From contig NZ_CP117466.1 in assembly GCF_028621715.1 (NCBI RefSeq), positions 878,501 to 942,500 on the forward strand: 64,000 nt of DNA, written 5' to 3'. The notes beneath the pieces were generated by a model, which saw only the letters and a list, made by a program, of their open reading frames with translations, did not search any database and was not told where the DNA came from. The position numbers were made by a program, and so were the translations under genes. The DNA is from Paracoccus marcusii. GTDB lineage: Bacteria > Pseudomonadota > Alphaproteobacteria > Rhodobacterales > Rhodobacteraceae. Shown piece by piece: positions 45,989 to 54,495 of this stretch (positions within the stretch are counted from its first letter, which is position 1; every line of letters starts with the position of its first letter).

Positions 45989-47523
45989 ATCAGCCGTGAT
46001 CCCGCGACCTGCAGCAGGCCCAGCCTGCGCAGGCTGTCCACCGGGTATCCGTCGCTGCCCATCAGGTCCAGGCTGAAATCCGGCTCCAGCCTGCGCAGGG
46101 CCAGCAGGGCGCGAACGGTGCCTTCCTCGTCGCGCTGCGCGTACCGCAGGGCGGCCAGGAAGCGCAGGGCAGGGCGGTTGTCGGGGGCAAAGCGGTGCAC
46201 GGCCTCCAGGTGGCGGGTGGCGGCGGACAGATCGCCCGCGCGCATCATCGCCACCCCGATTCCCAAGTGCCAATTGGCGGGGTTCAGACTGGACAGCGCC
46301 TGGTCCAGCCCGGCCCGCGCCTGCGCCGCGGAATCGGCAAAGCGGTCGACACCGGTCAGCGCGCGGGAATGGGCCAGCCGCGCCAGGGGGTTGCCCGGAT
46401 CGGCCAGTACGGCCTGGCGCGACAGGTCGAAGGCGATCTGGTCGCGGTCCAGATAGGCCTCGACCACCGATTGCACGGCCAGGGCGGTGGCGTGGAAGGG
46501 CGCGGCCCGACGGGCGCGGGCGGCAAGCTCTGCCGCCTCGGCGATGGCCTGGCGGGGATCGGGGGTCAGGCGTTCAAAGGCGTGGGTCGTGCGGATCCAG
46601 GCGCGCAGCGACAAGGTCACCGCCGGGGTGATGCTGTCGCCCAGCTGCGCCAGGACCTGATCGGCGTGCGCCAAACGGGACGCGGAAAAGCTGAACACGT
46701 CCGCGAACGAGATTCCCATCGCCGCCCCAAGCGCCCGCCCCTGGTCCAGCACCTGCAGCATCCCCAGGCAGCAGCGCGCGGCCAGGTCGTCCAGCTGTCC
46801 ATCCAGGCCGGCCAGCGGCGCCGTCAGCCGCTGTGACCACATCACCCGGCCCGACGGCTGGTGGATCAGCCGCACCAGCAGGCTGAAGACGCCGCCCTGC
46901 ACGTTCGCCATCGACGATACCCGCACATAGGCCCCCCGCGGCGCAGCCCCCGGCGATAGGACCGCGATGGGCAGCAGGTCTGCGGCCCTGCCCGCGGCCT
47001 CGGACAGGATCATCGTGGCAAGCACCATCGCGTCCTGCCCGATGGACACCGGATCGGACAGCAGCAGGTCGGGCAGCGCATCCGCCGTGGCGACCTGGGG
47101 CGTACGGGCGGCCGCGGTCTGGCGCGCATCGCGCAGCCAGTCCTCGAACTCGGGGTCGGGGATGTCCAGGTCGGCCGCGAATTCGGGCACCTGGCCGTCT
47201 GGACCAGGGCGGGCGGCCAGATCCACCTGCACCCAGTCGGGGTCCAGCCCGACCCAGCCCGGCCCCGTGACCAGCGCGTCGCGGGCGGGGCCAAGGCCCT
47301 GGCGGATCTCTCTCAGCAGCTGGCGCAGGCTGGCATTGCCGTGATCGGGGTCGCGGTCACTGAACAGCAGGTCCTGCAGCCGCGCCCGCGTGACGCGCAG
47401 GCCCCGGGCCGTGCCCAGTACCGCCAGCGCCCCCCGGGCCCGCATGCCCCGCGGCGTCAGACGGCGGTCGCCCGGGCCGGTCATCTCGACCGGACCGATC
47501 AGGTGCAGGGTCAGACGGTCCAT
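45985..47523 (-). CDS. SARP-like winged-helix regulator with TolB-like and TPR regions
   Basis: A 512-residue cytoplasmic protein. Residues 1-~100 resemble the OmpR-type winged helix of SARP/AfsR or CadC-like regulators (LTLHLIGPVEMTG, RALVLG-type core GALAVLGTARGLRVTRARLQDLLF, ASLRQLLREIRQGLG). Residues ~135-260 resemble the TolB-N-like module of TPR-type cyclase/regulator proteins (GGVFSLLVRLIHQPSGRVMWSQRL, split). Residues ~300-500 are helical repeats of TPR type (NPANWHLGIGVAMMRAGDLSAA). No receiver or membrane anchor. Divergent from the PAP2-protease operon and probably its regulator. I chose ATG 47523; a TTG at 47562 is an alternative. Confidence 0.75.
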   Translation of the reverse strand: MDRLTLHLIGPVEMTGPGDRRLTPRGMRARGALAVLGTARGLRVTRARLQDLLFSDRDPDHGNASLRQLLREIRQGLGPARDALVTGPGWVGLDPDWVQVDLAARPGPDGQVPEFAADLDIPDPEFEDWLRDARQTAAARTPQVATADALPDLLLSDPVSIGQDAMVLATMILSEAAGRAADLLPIAVLSPGAAPRGAYVRVSSMANVQGGVFSLLVRLIHQPSGRVMWSQRLTAPLAGLDGQLDDLAARCCLGMLQVLDQGRALGAAMGISFADVFSFSASRLAHADQVLAQLGDSITPAVTLSLRAWIRTTHAFERLTPDPRQAIAEAAELAARARRAAPFHATALAVQSVVEAYLDRDQIAFDLSRQAVLADPGNPLARLAHSRALTGVDRFADSAAQARAGLDQALSSLNPANWHLGIGVAMMRAGDLSAATRHLEAVHRFAPDNRPALRFLAALRYAQRDEEGTVRALLALRRLEPDFSLDLMGSDGYPVDSLRRLGLLQVAGSRLI

Positions 47524-47620
47524 GGCGTTGTCCCAAAGGGCGATTTGCAAAAGGTTATCCAATCACGGCTTCGTGTGATAGATTAATCAGGTCACCCGTT
47601 CCTGTTTTCCCTGGTGCATC

Positions 47621-48679
47621 ATGTCCCTGTTCCACGCCAAACATGCCAAGCATGCCAAGTCCGACGACATACCGGACGGCCAGGGGGCGCTTTTGTCCCT
47701 TGCCCTGATGCGCACGCGCGATGCGATCGCGGGGACCGAGGATCCGCAGGGCCGGGGCGGTTCCCCCGCCATGCTGGCGCCGGGTGCGCGGCTGGCGCGG
47801 CTGGACCCGGACCACCGCGCCGCAATCCTGTTGGCGGAACTGTCCGAGGATCTGCCCCTGTCGGCCGATGACGGGGTCGCCGGTGCATCATCCGCCAGCC
47901 TGCTGTGCCGCCAGGCGGACGGAACCTGCGCCTCGCTGGTGCGGATCGACCGGCCCGATCTGGTGCAGTTCCGCGAGGCTGCGGCGATGGTCGGGCATTA
48001 CGCCGAACTGCGCCCCGACCGCGCCCCCGAGATCGAGGTCCAGACCCACGGCCTGATGCCGTTCTTTGCCGCGATCCGCCCCCTGGAGGCGTCGCGGAAC
48101 CCCGCCACGCTGGAGATGCTGGCCCGTGCGCTGGACCTGACCACCGCCGCGGTCATGCGTCTCAAGCTTGCGTTGGCATGCCCGCGCCCCACGCAATTCA
48201 GCGACCTGATCCAGCCGATGATCGCCTGTCCCAGCCATCCTACCCTGCCCAGTGGCCATGCGACCCAGGCCTTTTGCCTGGCCACGCTGCTGACGCGGCT
48301 GGACGACCCACGGGCGCCGCTGCGGGCCGACGACCCGCTGTTCCGACTGGCCTGTCGAATCGCGGTGAACCGGACGGTGGCCGGAGTGCATTTCCCCGCC
48401 GACAGCGCCGCGGGGGCGGTGCTGGGGATGCAGCTGGCGCATTACATGCTGGCCCGCGCCGATCCGGCCGCGACCGCCCACGGTGCGCAGTTCGACGGGC
48501 GGCTTTATCACGACGGCGGGGCCGTGCGCGATTTCCACTATGGCATTCTGACCGAAATTCTGAACGACGCCGATCCCGCCACAAGGCTCAGGGGACCTGC
48601 ACTGACCCCGCGCCCCGCACCGTTATGGGCCACGCTGGTCGCGCGCGCCCGGGACGAACGGGCGGACCAGTGGAGCTGA
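47621..48679 (+). CDS. Soluble PAP2/vanadium haloperoxidase-fold protein
   Basis: A 352-residue protein with the three-part acid phosphatase/haloperoxidase signature: K182-x6-R189-P, P210-S-G-H213, and R251-x3-G-x-H257-x3-D261. These residues bind phosphate or vanadate. It has no signal peptide or clear membrane segments, unlike most PAP2 lipid phosphatases, so it resembles soluble vanadium haloperoxidases or class A acid phosphatases. The N-terminus carries an exact triple HAK repeat (residues 5-13). The protease gene starts inside its 3' end (10 bp overlap). Substrate unknown. Confidence 0.8.
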   Translation: MSLFHAKHAKHAKSDDIPDGQGALLSLALMRTRDAIAGTEDPQGRGGSPAMLAPGARLARLDPDHRAAILLAELSEDLPLSADDGVAGASSASLLCRQADGTCASLVRIDRPDLVQFREAAAMVGHYAELRPDRAPEIEVQTHGLMPFFAAIRPLEASRNPATLEMLARALDLTTAAVMRLKLALACPRPTQFSDLIQPMIACPSHPTLPSGHATQAFCLATLLTRLDDPRAPLRADDPLFRLACRIAVNRTVAGVHFPADSAAGAVLGMQLAHYMLARADPAATAHGAQFDGRLYHDGGAVRDFHYGILTEILNDADPATRLRGPALTPRPAPLWATLVARARDERADQWS

Positions 48680-50496
48680 GAGCCATATGGACCACCCCGG
48701 GTGCCGCCCCGGCGGGGCTGTCGCCCGCGCTGGTGGAGTGGTGCCAGCGACACCGAGTCCCCCCGCCCACATCCGCGCCCGACCTTCCCGCGCTGATGGC
48801 GCAGGCGTTCGGGCGGATGGATCGGTCCTGGTTCCTGCCATCCGCGGTCCTGCCCCCGGACGCGGTGAACCGTGACCCGGCCCCTGCGGGCGCCGGTCCG
48901 CTGATGGCTGCGGGCGCGCTGCCGGACCCGGACCGTGGCTGCATCATCGCCGTCATCGACGATGCCATTCCGTTCGCACATCAGCACCTGCGCCTGCCGG
49001 GGGCGCTGTCGCGGGTGGCGTCGCTGTGGGTCCAGGATGCCCGCGTCGATCCCGACGGTCCGGGCCGCGACCTGTCATGGGGAATCGAGCTGCGGGGCGA
49101 CAGGATCGGCGGCTGGCTGGCGGGACTGGAATCGGGTGCGATCGCGGCCGAGGATGCGGTCTATCGCAGGGCCGGGGTCGTGGCGATGGACCGCCGCACG
49201 ACGCACAGCGCGGCCTTTGCCGCGGGTCACGGCGCGGCGGTGGCGCTGTTGGCCGCGGGCTTTGCACCGAACGATCCGCGTGCCCGCAATCATCCGGTGA
49301 TCGGGGTGACGCTGGCCCCCGGGGTGATCGCGGACACCTCGGCCACGCTGGCCCAGGACCCGCTGCTGGCCGCCATCGTCTTCGTCATCACCCGCGCCCG
49401 GATGCTGTGTCGCCAGGTCGAGGCCGCGCATGGCCTGCCCGTGGACAGCGTGCGCCTGCCCGTGGTGCTGAACCTCAGTCTGGGGCTGACGGCGGGGCCG
49501 CGCGACGGCACGGGCCTGCTGGAACGTTTCTTGGATGCGCTGGCGACCCATGCGTCCACCGGACTGGGGCCGGTGCATGCGGTGTTGCCGACCGGCAATC
49601 ATCGCATGGCGCGCCTGCGCGCGACCCTGCGTCCCCAGGGCAGGATCGGATGGCAACTGCCGCCCGACGACGCGACCCAGACCCCGCTGGAGATCTGGGG
49701 GCCGGTCCGTCCCTCGCGACCGGACTGGCCCATGCGGATCGGGCTGACGCCACCCGGCGGGACCGAGGCCCGGACCCGCTTTTGCGCCCCCGCCCAGTCC
49801 AGCACGCTGCGCGACGGGCGGGGGCGCGATCTGGGGCGGGCGTTCTATCGGGTGATGCCGCATCCCGACGGCTGGCGCGAATGCATGACGCTGATCATGG
49901 CGCCGACCTGCCCCGCGGCCGCGGGCGACAGCTGGGCGCCGCCCGGCCGGTGGGGGCTGACGCTGGTGCAGGGGGACGGCGATCACGCGGTATCGGTCCA
50001 GCGTGACGACGTCCTGCGCGGTTTCCCGCGAGAGGCGCGGCAAAGCTGGCTGTCCCAGCCCGCCTATGCCGACATGGACGCCCGGGGGTTTCCCGTCCTG
50101 CTGGACCCGCGGGCCGCTGGCCCCGCGCGGGTGCAGCGGGCGGACACGGTGAACGCCTATGCGACGGGGCGGCACAGCCTGCGGGTGGGCGCGGTGGACC
50201 GGAGCGGGCGGGGGCTGGCCTATGCGTCGTTGATCGGGGTGGCGCAGGGCGGTGATCTCTTGGCCTGCGTGGACCGGTCGCAGGCCCGGCCCGGCATGAT
50301 CGTGCGCGGCCGCACCAGCGGCAGCTTTGCCGTGATGAGCGGCAGCTCGATGGCGGCCCCTCAGGCGACACGCTGGCTGGCCGGACACCTGGCCGACGGG
50401 GCGCGGCCCGACAGCCGCGCGGCGATCATCCGGCTGGTGCAGGGGGCGACAGACGTCCCCGTGCCGGTCCTGCCGACCGACCCGCCGCGGGACTGA
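48670..50496 (+). CDS. Subtilisin-fold (S8) serine protease without signal peptide
   Basis: A 608-residue protein starting at a GTG that overlaps the PAP2 gene. The full subtilase set is visible: Asp97 (AVIDDAI), His187 (AAGHGAAV), Asn310 of the oxyanion hole (LPTGNHR) and Ser560 (SGSSMAAP), so it should be active. The spacing between His and Ser is long (~370 residues), with a ~200-residue insert (residues ~330-520) of unknown fold. There is no signal peptide or obvious prodomain, so it probably acts in the cytoplasm. Cotranscribed with the PAP2 protein and probably with the Cys-rich protein gene that follows. Confidence 0.82.
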   Translation: MELRAIWTTPGAAPAGLSPALVEWCQRHRVPPPTSAPDLPALMAQAFGRMDRSWFLPSAVLPPDAVNRDPAPAGAGPLMAAGALPDPDRGCIIAVIDDAIPFAHQHLRLPGALSRVASLWVQDARVDPDGPGRDLSWGIELRGDRIGGWLAGLESGAIAAEDAVYRRAGVVAMDRRTTHSAAFAAGHGAAVALLAAGFAPNDPRARNHPVIGVTLAPGVIADTSATLAQDPLLAAIVFVITRARMLCRQVEAAHGLPVDSVRLPVVLNLSLGLTAGPRDGTGLLERFLDALATHASTGLGPVHAVLPTGNHRMARLRATLRPQGRIGWQLPPDDATQTPLEIWGPVRPSRPDWPMRIGLTPPGGTEARTRFCAPAQSSTLRDGRGRDLGRAFYRVMPHPDGWRECMTLIMAPTCPAAAGDSWAPPGRWGLTLVQGDGDHAVSVQRDDVLRGFPREARQSWLSQPAYADMDARGFPVLLDPRAAGPARVQRADTVNAYATGRHSLRVGAVDRSGRGLAYASLIGVAQGGDLLACVDRSQARPGMIVRGRTSGSFAVMSGSSMAAPQATRWLAGHLADGARPDSRAAIIRLVQGATDVPVPVLPTDPPRD

Positions 50497-50574
50497 TCCT
50501 TTCACGCCGCTTTCACGGCGGCATGCGAATCACGATGCACAGGACGAACGGATCGTCCGCACGGGGGACAGGCG

Positions 50575-50952
50575 ATGAAGGACAAGGACACCGCGGAATT
50601 CCAGGACATGCTGGCCGCCCTGCGGATGCTGGGCGCGGACCCGGCGCCCGGCGCGTCGGTCGGGCGGGCGATGGCGCGGATGCAGACCACCGGCACCGCC
50701 GACCGGCCCAGTTGGGCCGCGCTGCAGCGGCTGGAGCGCGAGAACGAGCTGTTGATCGATCACGCGGAGATGCTGGCCTGCGCGCTTGGCGCCTGTCCGA
50801 ACTGTTGGGGCACGCTTGAGGATTGCGAGGAATGCGGCGGCGTCGGGCGGCCCGGCGCCTTCAACCCGGACCGCACCTGCTTTGACCATTTCGTTCTGCC
50901 GGTCATCATCCGGGTGCTGGGCCACGGGCCCACCGAGACATCCGGCGCCTGA
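50575..50952 (+). CDS. Small four-cysteine (zinc-finger-like) protein
   Basis: A 125-residue acidic protein I cannot assign. A helical N-terminal half (RLERENELLIDHAEMLACAL) leads into ACPNCWG-x-LEDCEECGG, two CxxC knuckles ten residues apart that resemble a DnaJ-type or rubredoxin-like metal site. A further Cys follows in DRTCFDH. It lies 78 bp after the protease on the same strand and before a strong terminator, so it is likely the last gene of that operon. A partner, adaptor or metal-sensing role is possible, but nothing proves it. Confidence 0.7.
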   Translation: MKDKDTAEFQDMLAALRMLGADPAPGASVGRAMARMQTTGTADRPSWAALQRLERENELLIDHAEMLACALGACPNCWGTLEDCEECGGVGRPGAFNPDRTCFDHFVLPVIIRVLGHGPTETSGA

Positions 50953-51027
50953 TCCGCGCCGGAAGGGATACCTGCAGGGCCGTCTGTCGTGAGCGGTGTG
51001 GTGGTATTGGTGCCCGTCCTGCGGGTG

Positions 51028-51071
51028 GATCGGCGGAAGGCCGTCTGGGGCGGCCTTCCGCCGATCTTTTT
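51028..51071 (+). terminator. Strong rho-independent terminator of the PAP2-protease operon
   Basis: A perfect 15 bp stem (51028-51042 with 51052-51066, GATCGGCGGAAGGCC and its complement), 9-base loop, and T5 to 51071. The T run is on the plus strand and touches the stop of the convergent pqiC. Confidence 0.93.
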
Positions 51072-51736
51072 CAGAACAACGGCGGCAGGTCGAACGGATC
51101 GGACGCGGCCGGACGCGTGGTGGCGATGGTCGCCCCCGGCCCCGACAGCGTCGCGATCTGCTGCGCCAGGATCGAGATCGCCTGGCTGGCTGCGGCCGCC
51201 GTCGCGGCCGGCCCCTGCGCGGTCATCGGAACGCGGATGTCAAAGCTGCGCGCGTGGTTCGTGCCGCCCCCCGACAGGCCGTCGTCGGACACGAAATACC
51301 GCCCCGACAGGCGATAGGTGGTGTCGGCCTGCGCCAGGGCGCGTTCGACGCGCACCTCCAGCACGCGGGCCGGGGGCTGGGCCAGGGGCCAGGGCTCGCT
51401 GATGACGGTGGCGCCCGACACGTCGCTGATCGCGCGGGCCAGCGTCGTGGTGAAGGACCGGGCCGGGTCGTCCGCCCACAGGTTGTCCGAATTGGACCGC
51501 ACCGCCCCGTCGCCGGTCTGGAACGCGACCTCCTGGTCGGCGGCGTATTCGGGCAGGGACACGTCCTTGAGTTCCGCGGTGCCAAGGCGGTTGGGCACCT
51601 GGACCCCGGCCACCGGCGGGTCGATCAGGAAACGCCCGGTCTTTTCCGGATTGGAACAGGCGCCCAGCAGGGACGCCCCGATCAGGACGGCGATGGGCAG
51701 GGCAGGCAGGCGCAGGGCGCAGTGGGGCAGCATCAT
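51071..51736 (-). CDS. pqiC: ABC-type transport auxiliary lipoprotein PqiC
   Basis: A 221-residue lipoprotein with lipobox LLGAC (Cys27) after a hydrophobic signal. The mature domain (DUF330/PqiC: RFLIDPPVAGVQV, LPEYAADQEVAFQTGD, RVLEVRVERALAQADTTYRLSGRYFV) matches the outer-membrane lipoprotein of the Pqi system, which forms a ring that receives the PqiB tube. Two bases separate it from pqiB. Confidence 0.88.
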   Translation of the reverse strand: MMLPHCALRLPALPIAVLIGASLLGACSNPEKTGRFLIDPPVAGVQVPNRLGTAELKDVSLPEYAADQEVAFQTGDGAVRSNSDNLWADDPARSFTTTLARAISDVSGATVISEPWPLAQPPARVLEVRVERALAQADTTYRLSGRYFVSDDGLSGGGTNHARSFDIRVPMTAQGPAATAAAASQAISILAQQIATLSGPGATIATTRPAASDPFDLPPLF

Positions 51737-51738
51737 GT

Positions 51739-53790
51739 CTATCGTCCCAGAATGAAGGCGCGGGGGTTGCGTTCGATCAGCCGGGCGACCGAACCGATGG
51801 AGGAGGTGGCACGCCGCAGCTCGCGCAGCGCCCCGATCAGTTCGTTGTTAAAGGCCGACCGGTCGCCATAGCTGGCGAACAGCGTGTCGGCCCGCGCCGC
51901 GGTGACCTGCAGGCGCTGCAGCAGGTCGGGCAGCTGCTGGACCGAGGCCGCGATCTGGTCGGCGGCCTGGCTGGCGCTGTCCAGCGCGCTGTTCAGGCTG
52001 CCTACGGCGTTGCCGTCGCGCAGGTCGTCCAGCAGGCCGGTGGCCGATTCCAGCACGTTGGACAGGTTGCGCGGCAGCTGTTCGGCATCTTCGCTGCCCA
52101 GCATGGCGCGCAGGTCGGCCAGGATTCCCTCGGCCTGCAGGCTGATCTCGGCAAAGCCGAACTCCTCGACCGAGGCTGCGGCGCTGTCGATCTGTTCGAC
52201 CATCTCGGGGACGCCCACGGCGGCCTCGGACACGGCGGTGAAGGCGGCGGAGGCCTCGTCCAGCATCCGGGCCAGGGTCTGGCCGCTTTCGGCCTGCCGC
52301 AGATCGCCCGTGATGGCGCTGATGTCGGCCAGGGCAACGCTGCCCCCCTCAATCGCCTCGCGCAGCGCACCGGGGATCGCACGGGTATCCTGCGAGGTCG
52401 CCAGCGCGGTGATCCCGTCCAGCGTGTCGCGGGCCGAGGTCAGCAGCTCCTCGATGGGCAGGTTGCCGATGCGGTTGACCAGCCCCTGGGCGCTGGCGGT
52501 GAAATCGTCCAGATCGCCGGGCACCGACGGGATCAGCGGATTCGGACCCGTTTCCAGGTCGATCGTCGCCGGGGCCGCATCGGGCATGTCGACCAGTTCG
52601 ACCATCAGGGTGGTGCCCAGGAACCCGGCGCTGGCCACACGCGCGCGCAGGCCGTCGCCGACCTCCTCGGTCAGCAGGGCCAGCGCGTCGTCGGCGGTCG
52701 ATCCGTCCGGCAGGCCCATCCGCCGCGGAGAGATCACCATGCTGACCAGCTGGCGCGGCACAGTGTTGCCCTGCTCATCCTCGGACAGGCTGACGGCCAG
52801 GTCGGTCACGCGACCGACGCGCAGGCCCTGGAACTGGACATCGGCGCCGGTGGACAGGCCCTCGACGCTGTCGTCGATCAGGATCCCCACGCGCAGCAGG
52901 CGGGTGTCGTCATCCTCGAACCGGGCGGTGCGGGCGGTGCCCTCGTCCGGCTGAACGGCGAATTCCTGTCCGGGTTCGATGGGCGTGCCGCCGCTGACGA
53001 AGGTCTCGAAGGCCACGCCGCCCTGCAGGAGCGACGACAGCGAATTGACGTTCAGCGCCACCCCCTGCGTCCCAAGCGAGACCGAGAAGCCGGACGTGTC
53101 CCAGAAGACGGTCGCGCTGGTCAGCCGCGCGTCATGGGGCGCCTCGACAAAGGCGTCCACGATGACGCGGTCGGTGCCGGAATCCACGCGGATGTTCTCC
53201 AGCCGACCAACTTGCACACCGCGGAACAGGACCGGGGCGCCTTCGGACAGGCCGTCGGCGGTCTCCATCGACAGGGTGACCCAAGTGCCGGGCTGATCGT
53301 TGCGGATCAGCGGCGGGCGGTCCAGTCCGGTGAAACGTGCGGCCGGCTCGGACACCTCGGCGTCCCAGTAACCCTCGATGAAGGCGCCACTGAGGACCGT
53401 GTCCAGACGGGTGACCCCCTGGGCGCTGACCTGCGGGCGGACGATCCAGAAGGACGCGTCGGCATCGATGAACTGCGCCACGTCGGTGTCCACGCGGACC
53501 GACACCACGACCCGCGACAGATCGTCGGTGAACTTGACCCCCTCGACCCCGCCCACGGTGATCTCGCGAAAGCGCAGGGTGGTCTCTCCGGGCGTGATGC
53601 CGGTGGCGTCTGCGAATTCGATCTCGATCACGCTGCCCCGGTCGCGGAACGCGTTCCAGGCGATGCCAAGCGTCACGATCAGCGCCACGATGGGCACGAT
53701 CCAGATGACGTTGATACCGGCCTGGGCCGCGCGGGCGGCCGTCTTGCGCACCGGGCTGGCCGGCGTCAGGGGCGGGGGTGTGTCCGTCAT
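51739..53790 (-). CDS. pqiB: Intermembrane transport protein PqiB (MCE family)
   Basis: A 683-residue protein: short cytoplasmic N-terminus, one membrane anchor (residues ~26-46, INVIWIVPIVALIVTLG) and three consecutive MCE domains (~50-140, ~165-255, ~290-400), followed by a long helical C-terminal region (~430-660) expected to form the coiled needle. PqiB stacks MCE rings across the periplasm to move lipids. The gene order pqiA-pqiA-pqiB-pqiC is complete in this operon. Confidence 0.9.
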   Translation of the reverse strand: MTDTPPPLTPASPVRKTAARAAQAGINVIWIVPIVALIVTLGIAWNAFRDRGSVIEIEFADATGITPGETTLRFREITVGGVEGVKFTDDLSRVVVSVRVDTDVAQFIDADASFWIVRPQVSAQGVTRLDTVLSGAFIEGYWDAEVSEPAARFTGLDRPPLIRNDQPGTWVTLSMETADGLSEGAPVLFRGVQVGRLENIRVDSGTDRVIVDAFVEAPHDARLTSATVFWDTSGFSVSLGTQGVALNVNSLSSLLQGGVAFETFVSGGTPIEPGQEFAVQPDEGTARTARFEDDDTRLLRVGILIDDSVEGLSTGADVQFQGLRVGRVTDLAVSLSEDEQGNTVPRQLVSMVISPRRMGLPDGSTADDALALLTEEVGDGLRARVASAGFLGTTLMVELVDMPDAAPATIDLETGPNPLIPSVPGDLDDFTASAQGLVNRIGNLPIEELLTSARDTLDGITALATSQDTRAIPGALREAIEGGSVALADISAITGDLRQAESGQTLARMLDEASAAFTAVSEAAVGVPEMVEQIDSAAASVEEFGFAEISLQAEGILADLRAMLGSEDAEQLPRNLSNVLESATGLLDDLRDGNAVGSLNSALDSASQAADQIAASVQQLPDLLQRLQVTAARADTLFASYGDRSAFNNELIGALRELRRATSSIGSVARLIERNPRAFILGR

Positions 53791-53832
53791 GAGGTCGTGA
53801 TCCTTGGGCGTTCGTACTGAAAATGCAGGTGG

Positions 53833-54495
53833 TCAGGGTTCGCGGCGGGTGCGCAAGGGCAGGCCGCGCCAGATCAATCGTGCGTCAAAGCTTTGCGCAG
53901 AAAGCATCGTGAAGGCAACCGACAGCGCAAAGGACACCGCGGCCGGTCCCGGCCGGATCGAGGCGACGAAGCCCAGCTGCACCAGCGCCGACAGGATGGC
54001 CACGACAAAGACGTCGATCATCGACCAGCGACCGATGAATTCGACGACCTCATAGACCTTCAGCCGCGAATGGGCCTGGTCCACGCTGGCCGGGCGGCCC
54101 GCGACGACGGCCAGCCAGGCGATGGCCAGGAACTTGCCCACCGGCACGATGACCGAGGCCACAAAGACGATCAGCGCGATGTCGTAATTGCCGTAATGCA
54201 TCAGCTCGACCACGCCGCCCAGGATCGTCGCCTCGGAGTTGCCGGCAAGGCCCGCGAAGGTCTGGGTGCTCATCATCGGGAAGACGTTGGCGGGGATATA
54301 GGCGATCAGCCCGGCCAGCCACCACGCCCAGACCTTCTGCAGGCCGCGCCGGTCGGGCGCGACCAGATGCGCGCCGCAGCGGTGACAGCGGGCCTGATCC
54401 TGGGGCCAGACCCGGCCGCAACGGTGGCACCCCGACAGACCGGCGCGATGCGCGGTCAGGACGGGGGCATCGAACTGTCCGGCAGGCGCGCTCAT
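53833..54495 (-). CDS. pqiA: Paraquat-inducible protein A, second copy
   Basis: A 220-residue inner-membrane protein: N-terminal zinc-ribbon-like part (CHRCGRVWPQDQARCHRCGAHL, two CxxC pairs, residues ~23-42) and four hydrophobic segments. It corresponds to the second half of a full-length PqiA (LPxNxxP-type motif IPANVFPMM in the first segment). Its ATG overlaps the stop of the first pqiA-like gene by 4 bp, so the two halves are made as separate, coupled subunits. Confidence 0.85.
   Translation of the reverse strand: MSAPAGQFDAPVLTAHRAGLSGCHRCGRVWPQDQARCHRCGAHLVAPDRRGLQKVWAWWLAGLIAYIPANVFPMMSTQTFAGLAGNSEATILGGVVELMHYGNYDIALIVFVASVIVPVGKFLAIAWLAVVAGRPASVDQAHSRLKVYEVVEFIGRWSMIDVFVVAILSALVQLGFVASIRPGPAAVSFALSVAFTMLSAQSFDARLIWRGLPLRTRREP

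Noticed and set aside
50989..51402. A plus-strand open frame after the Cys4 protein
   Set aside because: It runs through the terminator hairpin and antisense to pqiC, and has no ribosome-binding site.
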